DNA of 64,000 nucleotides from Actinocorallia herbida (GTDB lineage Bacteria; Actinomycetota; Actinomycetes; Streptosporangiales; Streptosporangiaceae): NCBI RefSeq assembly GCF_003751225.1, contig NZ_RJKE01000001.1, positions 4,526,001 through 4,590,000 on the forward strand. Direction: 5' to 3'. The position numbers and the translations under genes were made by a program. Under the pieces are notes generated by a model. The model worked only from the letters and a program-made list of their open reading frames with translations. It made no database searches and was not told the origin of the DNA. Below are positions 8,891 through 17,248 of the stretch, piece by piece; the stretch's first letter is position 1, and each line of letters starts with the position of its first letter.

Positions 8891-9533
8891 TCAGAAGGGG
8901 AAGTAGGCCGGGAAGCCGGGGCGATAGACGTCGTTGAGGACGAGCAGGAGATGGCGCCCCGCGTTGCGGAGGTACTCGTCGGAGGAGAAGGCGGCGCTGG
9001 TGATCGCGGGGAGCGCCGGACGGGCGGCGGAGCCGAGGTGGGTGAGGGCGTTGAGCTCCTGGAGGCGGACCCCGGCGTTCGGGTGGTGGTCCAGGGTGTC
9101 CGTCAGGAAGGGCACGGCGTGTTCGGCGCGCCCCAGGCGAGCCAGGACTTCGGCCAGGACGACGCCCACGTGAGGTGAGGTGTCGGTCTCCAGGTGCCCG
9201 GCCAGGGACTCCGCGGCGGGGGCCGCCTCGGCGTCGAGCATCAGCAGGCCGGGTAGCGGACGACCTCGTTGGCGTCGTCCAGGTCGGCCACGAGCCGGGG
9301 CGGCTCGACCGGGTCGCGCCGGATGGCGGTGGCGGCGACGGCCAGGACCCGGGGCAGGGGGTAGACGCCGGGGGCGCGGCTCTGGTCGTGGCCCTCGGTG
9401 GGAGAGCCCTCGGGGATGAAGCCGTTGTCGCCGACGTCGAGAGGTGGGCGTCGAGGACGGCGCGGTGGCCGGGGTCGGCGGCGAGGTCGCGCACCTCATC
9501 CGGATCGGTGCGCAGGTCGTAGATTCCGGCCCC
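8891..9533 (-). pseudogene. Remnant of a HEAT-repeat sulfatase C-terminus, frameshifted
   Basis: Three reading frames on the minus strand join into one recognisable protein tail. Near 9440-9530 the frame reads IYDLRTDPDEVRDLA, the classic end of an arylsulfatase domain. A shift near 9440 leads into GDNGFIPEG to ANEVVRYPA. A second shift with an apparent small deletion near 9245 leads into LLMLDAEAAPAAESL and HEAT-like helices ending AYFPF. Actinobacterial type I sulfatases with this HEAT tail are typically several hundred residues; here the whole catalytic N-terminus is missing and an in-frame stop precedes IYDL. I read it as a decayed gene, not an expressed protein. Confidence 0.75.
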
Positions 9534-9615
9534 TCAAGTCGCCGATGCGCGGGTCGATGAGCTCAGATGAGCCGCGGCGGCAACAGGTGTCGAGGACCGC
9601 CGCATCGGAGGGAAG

Positions 9616-9651
9616 CGGGGGCGATCGAGCCGTTGGAGTCGACCGCCCCCG
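9616..9651 (-). terminator. Hairpin downstream of the quinone oxidoreductase gene
   Basis: An 8-bp inverted repeat, CGGGGGCG (9616-9623) with CGCCCCCG (9644-9651), lies just past the stop of the minus-strand gene at 9668. It is probably a terminator; the stem is modest. Confidence 0.45.
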
Positions 9652-9667
9652 TCATGGCCCGGGGGCG

Positions 9668-10621
9668 TCAGGGGACGAGGGTGTTCTTGCCGATCGTGGT
9701 GCGGGATTCGATGGCGGTGTGGGCGGCGGCGGCCTCGGTGAGGGGGCGGGTCGAGCCGATGAGGGGCTTGAGGGTGCCGGTGGCGGCCAGGGCGAAGGCG
9801 CGGTCGCGGAGCGGGGCGAGGCGTTCGGGGGGCATGAGGGCGGTGGCGAAGCCGAGGACGGACAGGGCGCGGAGGTAGACGGTCTCGGTGTCGATCGCGT
9901 GCGGCAGGCCGCTGAGGTCGCCGTAGACGACCATGCGCCCCACGGAGGGCTGGAGGAGGCCGAGTGCGGTGCGGGTGACGGGGCCGCCGATGGATTCCAG
10001 GACCGCGTGGACCGGGCCGACGCCGGCGGCCCATTCGGGGTCGGTGAGGTCGGCGATCGCGTCGGCGCCGAGGTCGCGGGCGACGGCCGCCTTGGCCTCG
10101 CCGTGGACCGCGGCGATCACCTCGGCCCCGGCGTGCTTGGCGAGCTGGACGAGCAGGCTGCCGACGCCGCCGGTGGCCGCCTCGACCAGGACGCGTTCGC
10201 CGGGCGCGACGCCGGCCTTGTCCAGGACGCCGACGGCGGTCGTGCCCTGACCGAGGAGTGCGAGGGCGTGGTGGGCGTCGACGCCGTCGGGCAGGGGGAC
10301 GACGGCGGCCTCGGGGACCGTCAGCAGGTCCGCGTAGGCGCCGCCGGCGGGCGAGACGACCATGACCCGCGTGCCGATCAGGGCGGTGGCGGCCCCGGCG
10401 TCGACGACCGTGCCGACCGCCTCGTGGCCGGGGTTGTACGGCAGGGGCAGGCCGGGGGCCCAGGCGCGCAGGGCGCCGGAGCGCAGCTGGAGGTCGGCGA
10501 AGCCGATGCCCGCGGCCTCGACCCGGATCAGCAGCTCTCCGGCGGCGGGCACCGGGTCGGGGACCTCGTCCACCCGGAGGGTGTCGGGGCCGCCGTATTG
10601 GTGGAAGCGGACGGTGCGCAT
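9668..10621 (-). CDS. Quinone oxidoreductase-like zinc-independent medium-chain dehydrogenase
   Basis: 317 aa. The MDR-superfamily quinone reductase branch uses NADPH to reduce quinones or enones. Seen: a GroES-like N-terminal domain (residues 1-115, with PGHEAVGTVV), then a Rossmann domain with ATGGVGSLLVQLAK near residue 148. The cysteines that bind structural zinc in alcohol dehydrogenases are absent, supporting the QOR branch. It is divergent from a TetR regulator across 80 bp holding two copies of a GGACC/GGTCC palindrome, so it is very likely the regulator's target and induced by an electrophilic or toxic compound. Confidence 0.9.
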   Translation of the reverse strand: MRTVRFHQYGGPDTLRVDEVPDPVPAAGELLIRVEAAGIGFADLQLRSGALRAWAPGLPLPYNPGHEAVGTVVDAGAATALIGTRVMVVSPAGGAYADLLTVPEAAVVPLPDGVDAHHALALLGQGTTAVGVLDKAGVAPGERVLVEAATGGVGSLLVQLAKHAGAEVIAAVHGEAKAAVARDLGADAIADLTDPEWAAGVGPVHAVLESIGGPVTRTALGLLQPSVGRMVVYGDLSGLPHAIDTETVYLRALSVLGFATALMPPERLAPLRDRAFALAATGTLKPLIGSTRPLTEAAAAHTAIESRTTIGKNTLVP

Positions 10622-10639
10622 TAGAGTCTCCCAGATAGT

Positions 10640-10677
10640 GGACCGCTGGTCCGGTTAAGCATACGGACCGATGGTCC
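10640..10677. promoter_or_regulatory. Paired TetR operators
   Basis: Two near-identical palindromes, GGACCGCTGGTCC at 10640-10652 and GGACCGATGGTCC at 10665-10677, are centred 25 bp apart in the divergent spacer. Each is followed by GGTTA. The arrangement would let one TetR dimer pair cover both promoters. Confidence 0.8.
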
Positions 10678-10701
10678 GGTTATGTCAAGGGAGTGATCGG
10701 C

Positions 10702-11289
10702 ATGCGTGCGGACGCCGAACGGAACCGGCGCGCGATCCTGTCCGCCGCCTACCGGCTGATCGTGGAGAACGGCGCGGACCAGGTGTCCATGAACGACATC
10801 GCGGCGGAGGCCGGCGTGGGCAAGGGCACGCTCTTCCGGCGGTTCACCGACCGGGAGGGACTGATCGCGGCGGTGTTCGAGCAGCTCACCCAGGACTGGG
10901 CGCCGGGCGCACTGGCCCGGCTGGACGACCGGAGCGTCCCGCCCGTGCCGAGAATCCTCCGGTTCGTCGCCGAGCTCTACGACCGGATGACGGTGCCGGG
11001 ACGGCCGCTCCTGCGCGCGATGTCCGGGGGTCCCGGGGCCGAGCGGATCAGGCACTATGTGATCTGGCAGCGCCATATGGCCGAGGTGGTCGCGGAGGCC
11101 CGGCCCGACCTCCGGGCGGAGGACGCCGAGTTCGTGGCGCACTCCATCCTCAACCTCCCCCGCGGCCAGTTCGTCGACCTGCTCGTCGAGACCCAGGGCA
11201 GGTCACCGGAGGAGATCCGGGAGGGCATCATCCGCGTCGCCCACCTGACGCTCACGGGCGCGCCCCTGCCGGACGACGCCGAAGCCTAG
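10702..11289 (+). CDS. TetR family transcriptional repressor
   Basis: 195 aa. The N-terminal helix-turn-helix is at residues about 8-52 (RRAILSAAYRLIVENG, then AGVGKGTLFRRFTDREGL), followed by an all-helical ligand-binding domain with the C-terminal pattern of the TetR_C SbtR-like group. The ATG at 10702 is preferred over GTG 10693 because the AAGGGAG ribosome site would overlap the latter. It probably represses itself and the divergent quinone oxidoreductase through the twin palindromes. Its stop overlaps that of the convergent VOC-protein gene by a few bases. Confidence 0.9.
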   Translation: MRADAERNRRAILSAAYRLIVENGADQVSMNDIAAEAGVGKGTLFRRFTDREGLIAAVFEQLTQDWAPGALARLDDRSVPPVPRILRFVAELYDRMTVPGRPLLRAMSGGPGAERIRHYVIWQRHMAEVVAEARPDLRAEDAEFVAHSILNLPRGQFVDLLVETQGRSPEEIREGIIRVAHLTLTGAPLPDDAEA

Positions 11290-12092
11290 AACCCCTCCGG
11301 CCCGTCCTCGTCCGGCTCGCGGGAGGGTGGTCGTGCGCGCGCCAGCGCGGTGGACGTCGAGGTCAGGAGGAACGTGGCGTTCTGCGGGTCGGTGAGCGAC
11401 ACACCGAGTCCGTAGAGCGGGTCGGTGTAGGTGGCGATGCGATGCGCGCCCAGCTCCTCCGCGCGCCGCGCCGCGGCCTCCACATCGGGCACGCAGAAGT
11501 GCACGAGCCAGGTCGCGAGCGCCTCGTCGGGGACCTCGGGGGTGATCGGCAGCATGGAGGCCACCGGGCGCCCCTCGGTGATCCACCGGACGCGCAGCCC
11601 CTGCCTGGCCCTCCCCCAGCCGAACACCCGCGGATAGAAAGACTCGGCGGCCTCCATGTCGCGGGTGAACAGCTCGGTCCACGCCCAGGTGCGGTCCTCC
11701 GCGACGACCTCGGCGCCCGCCTTGCTCCGCGGCTGCCAGCCCATGAAGTGCACGCCCTCGGGATCGAGGTAACCGCCGAGCACCCCGTAGTCCTCCAGTT
11801 CGGTCGGCTCCATGACGACCCGGCCGCCCGCCTCCTCCACCAGAAGGGTCAGCGCCCGGATGTCCTCGACCGTGAAGTACACCGTCCAGCCCGCGGCCCC
11901 GCTCGAGGCGGGCTCCGGCCAGACCCCCGCCACCGCGGCGCCGTCGAGCGTGAACCGCAGGTAGCCCTCCCGCAGCGGAACGATCTCCCACCCGAAGAGT
12001 TCCCCGTAGAACCGCACCGCCTCCCCGAGGTCCTGGGCGGTCAGCTCCGCCCAGCAGGGTGCTCCCGGCGGATACCGGTCTCGTCGCGGCAT
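11286..12092 (-). CDS. Two-domain VOC (glyoxalase/bleomycin-resistance fold) protein
   Basis: About 268 aa. Two vicinal-oxygen-chelate modules in tandem: the first begins near residue 12 (PCWAELTAQDLGEAVRFY), the second near residue 145 (WAWTELFTRDMEAAESFY). Both keep the FYGELFGWE/FYPRVFGWG signature of the actinobacterial CFP32-like family annotated as glyoxalase or hydroxylase. True substrate unknown; the fold serves metal-dependent isomerases, dioxygenases and drug-binding proteins. The start at 12092 is chosen because homologous domains begin just after it; its ribosome site is weak and a start up to 23 codons earlier cannot be excluded. Confidence 0.82.
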   Translation of the reverse strand: MPRRDRYPPGAPCWAELTAQDLGEAVRFYGELFGWEIVPLREGYLRFTLDGAAVAGVWPEPASSGAAGWTVYFTVEDIRALTLLVEEAGGRVVMEPTELEDYGVLGGYLDPEGVHFMGWQPRSKAGAEVVAEDRTWAWTELFTRDMEAAESFYPRVFGWGRARQGLRVRWITEGRPVASMLPITPEVPDEALATWLVHFCVPDVEAAARRAEELGAHRIATYTDPLYGLGVSLTDPQNATFLLTSTSTALARARPPSREPDEDGPEGF

Positions 12093-12225
12093 ACCTTCAT
12101 CGTCACCGCCCCCGCACCACCCCGAACACCACCGAACCAGACCTTTGCCACCCCTAGCCAACCTCTCGCCCGGCCCGCGGCCCCGCGACGCGGACGGCTG
12201 CGGGCTTCGGCGGCGGTTGCGGGGC

Positions 12226-13470
12226 TCACGAGTGGCTTCGGGACGGTTCCGGCTCGTGCTGAGACGGGTGGTTCCTTCGGGGAAGCAGGAGCGGGGTGGT
12301 CAGGATGAGCAGTCCCGCAACCGTGAGAACGGTGCGCGGGCCGGTGGCGGCGGCGAGCAGCCCGGACAGCGCGGTGAGGACGGCGATGGCCGCCTGCTGG
12401 CCGATCGACCAGGCCGTCAGGGTGCGGGCGAGGAGATGCTTCGGGGTCTGTTCGAGCCGGTAGGTGGCGAGCACCGGGGTGAACAGGCTCATGTTGATGA
12501 TGATCGCCAGCTCGACGGCCATCACGGTGACGAGGCCGACCACGCCGGGGCCGACGAAGGCCAGGCCGATCAGCCAGACGGCCCTCAGGGTGCCGACGAC
12601 CCGGAACACCCGGTCCCTGCCGTGGCGGACCACGACCCGCCGGGCCAGCCGGGACCCGATGAGCCCGCCCAGGCAGGGGGCGGCGAAGGCGAGGCCGTAC
12701 TGCCACGGGGCGAAGTCGAGTTCGCGCAGCAGGAGCACGGCCAGTACGGGCTCGGTCGCCATGATCAGGCCGGAGACGAGCATGTTGTTGAGGTAGAGCG
12801 CCCGCAGCCCGGGATGCCCCATGATGTGGCGCCAGCCGTCGAGCACCCCACCGGACCCGACCGTCTTGGCACCGGCCGGTCGCGGCGCCTCCTCCCCGCC
12901 GCCGATCGCGGTGACGGCCAGCGCGGAGAACAGGTAGCTGAAGGCGTCGGCCGCCACGGTGACGACCGGTCCGAACAGGCCGATCGCCGCCCCGCCCAGC
13001 GGCGGCCCGACCGCGATGGAGCTCCAGTTCGTGGATTCGAACCGCGCGTTGGCCACGAGCAGGTCATCCGGCCGTACGAGGGACTTGAGGTAGGCCCCGC
13101 CGGCCGCCCCGAACGCGATCTTGGCCGCGGCGACCACGATCGAGACCACGAGCAGCTGGACGAACCCGAGCCGTCCGAAGGCGTAGGCGACCGGGATCGT
13201 CGCCATGGCCGCGAACCGGGCCAGATCCATCATGATCATGACCGGGCGCTTGCGCCGGAACTCCACCCACGGCGCGAGCGGCACCGCGACCAGCGCACCC
13301 ACCGCGGGCCCTACCGCGGACAGCGCGGACACCTCGGCGGGACCGGCGTGCAGCACCAGTACGGCGATCAGGGGCAGCGCCCCGAACCCCAGCCCGGTCC
13401 CGTACGCGCTCACCGCGTACGCCGTCCACAACCAGCCGAACCGCCGGCCCAACCGTCTTCTGCCCGCCAT
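12226..13470 (-). CDS. MFS transporter, probable drug or metabolite exporter
   Basis: 414 aa with twelve predicted membrane segments. The MFS loop 2-3 signature is visible as PWVEFRRKRPVMIMMD near residue 85, and a related RRVVVRHGRDRVFR segment begins the second half, typical of MFS_3/enterobactin-exporter-like efflux proteins. The start at 13470 (MAGRRRLG) puts the first membrane segment at residue 14; a GAGGGG site lies 11 bases upstream. It is divergent from a LysR regulator with a palindromic operator between them, so its expression is probably LysR-controlled. Substrate unknown. Confidence 0.85.
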   Translation of the reverse strand: MAGRRRLGRRFGWLWTAYAVSAYGTGLGFGALPLIAVLVLHAGPAEVSALSAVGPAVGALVAVPLAPWVEFRRKRPVMIMMDLARFAAMATIPVAYAFGRLGFVQLLVVSIVVAAAKIAFGAAGGAYLKSLVRPDDLLVANARFESTNWSSIAVGPPLGGAAIGLFGPVVTVAADAFSYLFSALAVTAIGGGEEAPRPAGAKTVGSGGVLDGWRHIMGHPGLRALYLNNMLVSGLIMATEPVLAVLLLRELDFAPWQYGLAFAAPCLGGLIGSRLARRVVVRHGRDRVFRVVGTLRAVWLIGLAFVGPGVVGLVTVMAVELAIIINMSLFTPVLATYRLEQTPKHLLARTLTAWSIGQQAAIAVLTALSGLLAAATGPRTVLTVAGLLILTTPLLLPRRNHPSQHEPEPSRSHS

Positions 13471-13574
13471 GCTCAGCGCACCCCTCGAAACCTCATGTGA
13501 ACAACCTGACGTTGACCATTGAGAGCTAAGCGGGCGCGGCATTACTGGTCAAACAACCAATCTGCCGGTCATGC

Positions 13575-13589
13575 ACAACCATCGGTTGT
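13575..13589. promoter_or_regulatory. LysR operator candidate between MFS and LysR genes
   Basis: A perfect palindrome ACAACC-ATC-GGTTGT sits 18 bases before the LysR start codon. Extra AACAACC half-sites occur at 13553-13559 and 13501-13507, giving a ladder of sites toward the MFS gene. TAGGGT at 13594-13599 could be the LysR -10 box, eight bases before the GTG, which suggests a leaderless transcript. Confidence 0.65.
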
Positions 13590-13607
13590 TCACTAGGGTG
13601 GGTCGGC

Positions 13608-14543
13608 GTGGATATCGAAGCGGTACGCACCTTCGTCGCCGTCGCGGAAGCCGGGCTGTTCCAGGAGGCCGCCGCGGAGCTCTCGGTCAGCCAGCAGGCC
13701 GTCTCCAAGCGCGTCGCCGTGCTGGAGCGCGCCCTCGGCGTGCGGTTGTTCACGCGCACCCCGCGCGGCGCCGAGCTCACCATCGACGGGCAGGCGTTCC
13801 TGCCCCACGCGCGCGAGCTGCTGCGCGCCGCGGAGCGCGCGGAGGCGTCCGTGCGTCCCGGCCGCCGTCCCCTGCGCGTCGATGTGCTCTCCTCGCGCAG
13901 CGCCCAGTCGGGCCTGATGCGCGGTTTCCATCGCGCGCACCCCGAGATCGACCTCGACGTGCTGATGCTGTTCGACCTCGAGGTGGCCGTCGCCGCCCTC
14001 CGCTCCGGTGCGATCGACGCGTCCTTCCGCGCCGTCGGCGTGCCCGGCCGGCCCCTTCCCGAGGACCTCGAGTCCGTCCGGGTGCTGAACGAGCCGCTCC
14101 AGCTCCTCACCGGTCCCGCCCACACGCTGGCGAACGCCAAGTCGGTGACCGTCGCGCAGCTCGCCGGGCAGCGGATCTGGATGCCCGGCCTCACCCCCGG
14201 CACCGAGTGGACCGTCTACTACGACGACCTCGTCGCCGAGTTCGGCCTCACCATCGAGGTGACCGGCCCCAACTTCGGCTCCGACGCGCTCCTCGACACC
14301 ATCGCCGACACCCCTTCCCTGGCCACCTTCATGGGCGCGCACATGCGCCTCGTCTGGCCCGCCGACCACGGCCTGCGCCGCATCCCGGTGACCGACCCGA
14401 CCCCCGTCTACCCGCATTCGCTCCTCTGGCACCGCGACAACCCCCACCCGGCACTGGCCGCCCTCCGCACCCACCTCGCCGCCACGGCGGCCGACCGGGA
14501 CGCCGCCGGGACCTGGGCGCCGGACTGGGCGACTCCGCGCTGA
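13608..14543 (+). CDS. LysR family transcriptional regulator
   Basis: 311 aa, GTG start. The N-terminal winged helix (DIEAVRTFVAVAEAGLFQEA, then SQQAVSKRVAVLERALG) is the standard LysR DNA-binding domain, with a linker helix to residue about 88. The substrate-binding domain (residues 90-290) follows. It contains a GTEWTVYY segment and a DTIADTPSLATFMG segment like regulators next to MFS pumps. The divergent MFS exporter is the likely target; the co-inducer may be the exported compound (inference). Confidence 0.9.
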   Translation: MDIEAVRTFVAVAEAGLFQEAAAELSVSQQAVSKRVAVLERALGVRLFTRTPRGAELTIDGQAFLPHARELLRAAERAEASVRPGRRPLRVDVLSSRSAQSGLMRGFHRAHPEIDLDVLMLFDLEVAVAALRSGAIDASFRAVGVPGRPLPEDLESVRVLNEPLQLLTGPAHTLANAKSVTVAQLAGQRIWMPGLTPGTEWTVYYDDLVAEFGLTIEVTGPNFGSDALLDTIADTPSLATFMGAHMRLVWPADHGLRRIPVTDPTPVYPHSLLWHRDNPHPALAALRTHLAATAADRDAAGTWAPDWATPR

Positions 14544-14591
14544 CGACCGGGGCGACGCCGGGCCGAAAGGTGCGCACCCCCGTCGTCTCGG

Positions 14592-15242
14592 TCAGTCGGC
14601 GACGGTGACGCCGAGGATCTGGGCGAAGGCGGGGGCCAGCCCGAGGAGCTGGTGTGGGTTCACGGTGAGACCGGCGAGGGAGTCGCGGCCCGCCTGGAAG
14701 GACAGGTCGCGGGCCTGGCGGAGGTCGACGTGCCGCATGGTCGTGCGGTCGAGGGCGACGTCGTGGAGCGTGGACCCGGGGAACGAGACGTTGGTGAGGG
14801 TCGCGCCGGTGAGGTCGACGCCGTCGAGCGAGCAGTCGGCGAAGACGACATCGCGCAGGCGGGCCTCGCGGAGGTTCACCGCGACGAGTTTGCAGCCGAA
14901 GAACGCCACCCGGGTCAGCTCCGCCCCGTAGAGGGCGGTGCCGGCCAGGGAGGCCACGCAGACCTCCGAGTCCAGCCACCGGGACTCGGCGAGATTCGTG
15001 CCGACCAGCCGCCCCGACTGCATCCACACCTCGTTGAACAGGGCGTTCCGCAGCCGGGCGTCGGTGAGGTCCACCGAGGAGAACGCGCTCTCCAGGAACC
15101 GCGCGCCGTCGGCCTGGACGCCGGTGAGGTCGAGGTCGGCGAAATGGACGGTCTCGTAGTCGCCCGACCGGACGGGCGGCCCGTCGGCGGCGGCCAGGAA
15201 CCTCGCGTAGGGCAGGTCGGTGAGCGAGCGCGGCTTGGGCAT
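14592..15242 (-). CDS. Pentapeptide-repeat protein
   Basis: 216 aa. From about residue 28 to 180 the sequence follows the A(D/N)LXX pentapeptide pattern (for example DLTGVQADGARFLESAF and DLTGATLTNVSFPGS), predicting a right-handed quadrilateral beta-helix. Some members (Qnr, MfpA) mimic DNA and protect gyrase from quinolones or toxins; most are uncharacterised. No drug-resistance assignment can be made from sequence alone. The start at 15242 has AGGAAAGGGA upstream. It is divergent from a TetR gene with an exceptional palindrome between them, implying tight regulation. Confidence 0.88.
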   Translation of the reverse strand: MPKPRSLTDLPYARFLAAADGPPVRSGDYETVHFADLDLTGVQADGARFLESAFSSVDLTDARLRNALFNEVWMQSGRLVGTNLAESRWLDSEVCVASLAGTALYGAELTRVAFFGCKLVAVNLREARLRDVVFADCSLDGVDLTGATLTNVSFPGSTLHDVALDRTTMRHVDLRQARDLSFQAGRDSLAGLTVNPHQLLGLAPAFAQILGVTVAD

Positions 15243-15342
15243 GGGTCCCTTTCCTGGGCCGGGGCGGCGGGCGGGCGGCCCCGCCGTTCGGGTCCCGCGC
15301 GCGGAGCCCGTGGCAGGATGGCCACCATTGCCACCGATAAAC

Positions 15343-15378
15343 GGAACGGCACAGTACCACTTGGTACTGTGGTGTTCC
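15343..15378. promoter_or_regulatory. Long palindromic TetR operator
   Basis: CACAGTACCA (15350-15359) and TGGTACTGTG (15362-15371) form a perfect 10-2-10 inverted repeat. Outer arms GGAAC (15343-15347) and GTTCC (15374-15378) share the same symmetry axis, giving a 36-bp imperfect palindrome. It lies 38 bases before the TetR start and about 100 bases before the pentapeptide-repeat gene. Confidence 0.85.
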
Positions 15379-15415
15379 ACTTGACTCCGCCGACCCTCTG
15401 CGAGCCGACCTGCCC

Positions 15416-15988
15416 ATGACACCGCCGAACCAGCCCCTGCGCGCCGACGCGCAGCGCAACCGGGACGCCGTTCTCGCCGCCGCGATCGGCATGCTCGGGA
15501 CCCGCCCCGACGCGAGCATGCAGGAGATCGCCGCGGCCTCCGGAGTCGGCCGGACGACCGTCTACCGGCACTTCCCCACCCGCGAGGACCTCGTCCGCGC
15601 CCTGTTCGGCCGGGCGATCGAGGAGCAGCGCGCGATCGTCACCGCGGCCGTCGCCGAAGGCGGCTCCGCGGCCGCGGTGCTGCGCAGGCTCGGTCCCGAG
15701 ATCGTGCGCGTCGGCGAGCGCTTCCGCTTCCTCGACGCGCACCGCGACCTGTCCGTCGCCGGCCCCTGGAAGGACCCCGACCCGCAGGAGCCGCTGCTCG
15801 CCTGGATCACCGCCGCCCAGGACCGCGGCGAGCTCGAGCGCGGCCTCCCGCCCGACTGGACCTACGCGATGGTGCACGCCCTCGCCGTCGCCGCGAACGA
15901 CCAGGCCCTGACCGGCCGCCGCACGCCCGACGAGGCGGGCCGCCTCCTCGCCGAGACCCTCGTCCGGTCCTTCCTCGCCAGGCCCTGA
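15416..15988 (+). CDS. TetR family transcriptional repressor
   Basis: 190 aa. The helix-turn-helix is at residues about 10-55 (AQRNRDAVLAAAIGMLG, then SGVGRTTVYRHFPTREDLVRAL), followed by a helical effector domain. The actinobacterial TetR subgroup next to pentapeptide-repeat or efflux genes has this length. It very probably binds the 36-bp palindrome in the divergent spacer and controls itself and the pentapeptide-repeat protein. Effector unknown. Confidence 0.9.
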   Translation: MTPPNQPLRADAQRNRDAVLAAAIGMLGTRPDASMQEIAAASGVGRTTVYRHFPTREDLVRALFGRAIEEQRAIVTAAVAEGGSAAAVLRRLGPEIVRVGERFRFLDAHRDLSVAGPWKDPDPQEPLLAWITAAQDRGELERGLPPDWTYAMVHALAVAANDQALTGRRTPDEAGRLLAETLVRSFLARP

Positions 15989-16059
15989 CCGGTCTCCCCG
16001 AGCGCGGGCTCGACGTGGCCGGAGCCGTCCGGGCGCCGGCCCCTTCGGCCTCCCGACCC

Positions 16060-16104
16060 CCGGGCCCGCCCACCGGACCGGGCAGGTCCGGTGGGCGGGC
16101 CCGG
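16060..16104. terminator. Strong bidirectional hairpin between convergent genes
   Basis: A perfect 20-bp stem (16060-16079 with 16085-16104) with a 5-base loop lies between the TetR stop (15988) and the acyl-CoA dehydrogenase stop (16111). It would end transcription from both sides. Confidence 0.8.
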
Positions 16105-16110
16105 CGTCCG

Positions 16111-17232
16111 TCAGGCGCCCGCGCCGACCACGCGGTAGTGGTAGTCGCTGTCGCCGAACATGGCGTCGATGGCGAGGAGGCGCTTCAGGTAGTGGCCGAT
16201 GGCGAGCTCGTCGGTCATGCCGATGCCGCCATGGGTCTGCACCGCGGCTTCGGCGAGGGCGCGGCCGAGCCTGCCGACCTGGGCCTTGAGCACCGACACG
16301 TCGCGCCGGGTGGCCCGGCCGGCCTCGGCGAGCGCGGCGGTGTAGAGCAGGGTGCCGCGGGCCTTGGTGTGCGCGATCTTCATGTCGGCCAGCCGGTGGG
16401 CGACGGTCTGGAAGGTCGCGATCGGGACACCGAACTGCCGCCGTGACCCGGCGTACTCGCCGGTCTGGCGGAGCAGGGCCGTCATGGCGCCGACCGCCTC
16501 GGCGGCCAGGGCGATGACGGCGCCGTCCAGGGTGCGGGTGATCGCCCCGTGGGCGTCGGCCGTCAGGAGGTCGTCCGCCGGGATCTCGACCCCGTCGAAG
16601 GCGAGGTGGGCGGCGCTCCTGCCGTCCAGCGTCTTGAAGGGGGTGATCCGGACGCCGGGGGCGCCCGGCTCGACGACCAGCAGCGCCAGTCCGTCGGGGC
16701 TTCCGGGGGCTCCGTCGACGCGCGCGGTGACCACCAGGACGTCGGCGTTCGCGCCGCCGAGCACCAGGCGCTTCTCGCCGTCGAGCCGGTACCCGCCGCC
16801 CGCCTTCGTGCACGACACGGCCACCAGCGACGGGTCGGCCGTGCCCGCGCCCTCCTCGTGGGCGAACGCGGCGAGCGCCTCGCCCGCCATGAGCCGGCCG
16901 AGCCAGTGCTCGGCCCGGGGGTGGTCGCCCACCTCGGCCAGCGCCCGCCCGGCCAGCAGGATCGAGGACAGGTAGGGCTCGACCACCAGGTGCTCGCCGA
17001 ACAGCTCGCCGACGGCGACGAGATCGACGACCGAGCCGCCCAGCCCGTCGAGTGCCTCGGGGAACGGCAGGGCGAGCAGCCCGAAGTCGGCGAGGGCCTG
17101 CCAGACCTCGGCCGAGAAGGGGCGATCGGATCGCACGATCGCCTGGCGCGCCTCGAAGGCGTAGTTCTTCGCGAGGTAACGGGCGACGCTCTCGCGCAGC
17201 ATCGTCTGCTCGTCGGTGAAGGTGAAGTCCAT
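16111..17232 (-). CDS. Acyl-CoA dehydrogenase, probable non-catalytic partner subunit
   Basis: 373 aa. Acyl-CoA dehydrogenase fold: N-terminal helical domain (DFTFTDEQTMLRESVARYL), a middle beta domain, and a C-terminal domain with QTHGGIGMTDELAIGHYLKR. Where the isovaleryl-CoA-type catalytic Glu is expected (helix G), the sequence is LDGAVIALAAE, with no Glu at that position. It lies 16 bases downstream of a second, longer acyl-CoA dehydrogenase that does carry that Glu. Mycobacterial steroid-degrading FadE enzymes are alpha2beta2 heteromers with one active subunit, so this pair may be one. Substrate unknown. Confidence 0.85.
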   Translation of the reverse strand: MDFTFTDEQTMLRESVARYLAKNYAFEARQAIVRSDRPFSAEVWQALADFGLLALPFPEALDGLGGSVVDLVAVGELFGEHLVVEPYLSSILLAGRALAEVGDHPRAEHWLGRLMAGEALAAFAHEEGAGTADPSLVAVSCTKAGGGYRLDGEKRLVLGGANADVLVVTARVDGAPGSPDGLALLVVEPGAPGVRITPFKTLDGRSAAHLAFDGVEIPADDLLTADAHGAITRTLDGAVIALAAEAVGAMTALLRQTGEYAGSRRQFGVPIATFQTVAHRLADMKIAHTKARGTLLYTAALAEAGRATRRDVSVLKAQVGRLGRALAEAAVQTHGGIGMTDELAIGHYLKRLLAIDAMFGDSDYHYRVVGAGA

Positions 17233-17248
17233 CGTCGCTCTCCTGCGG

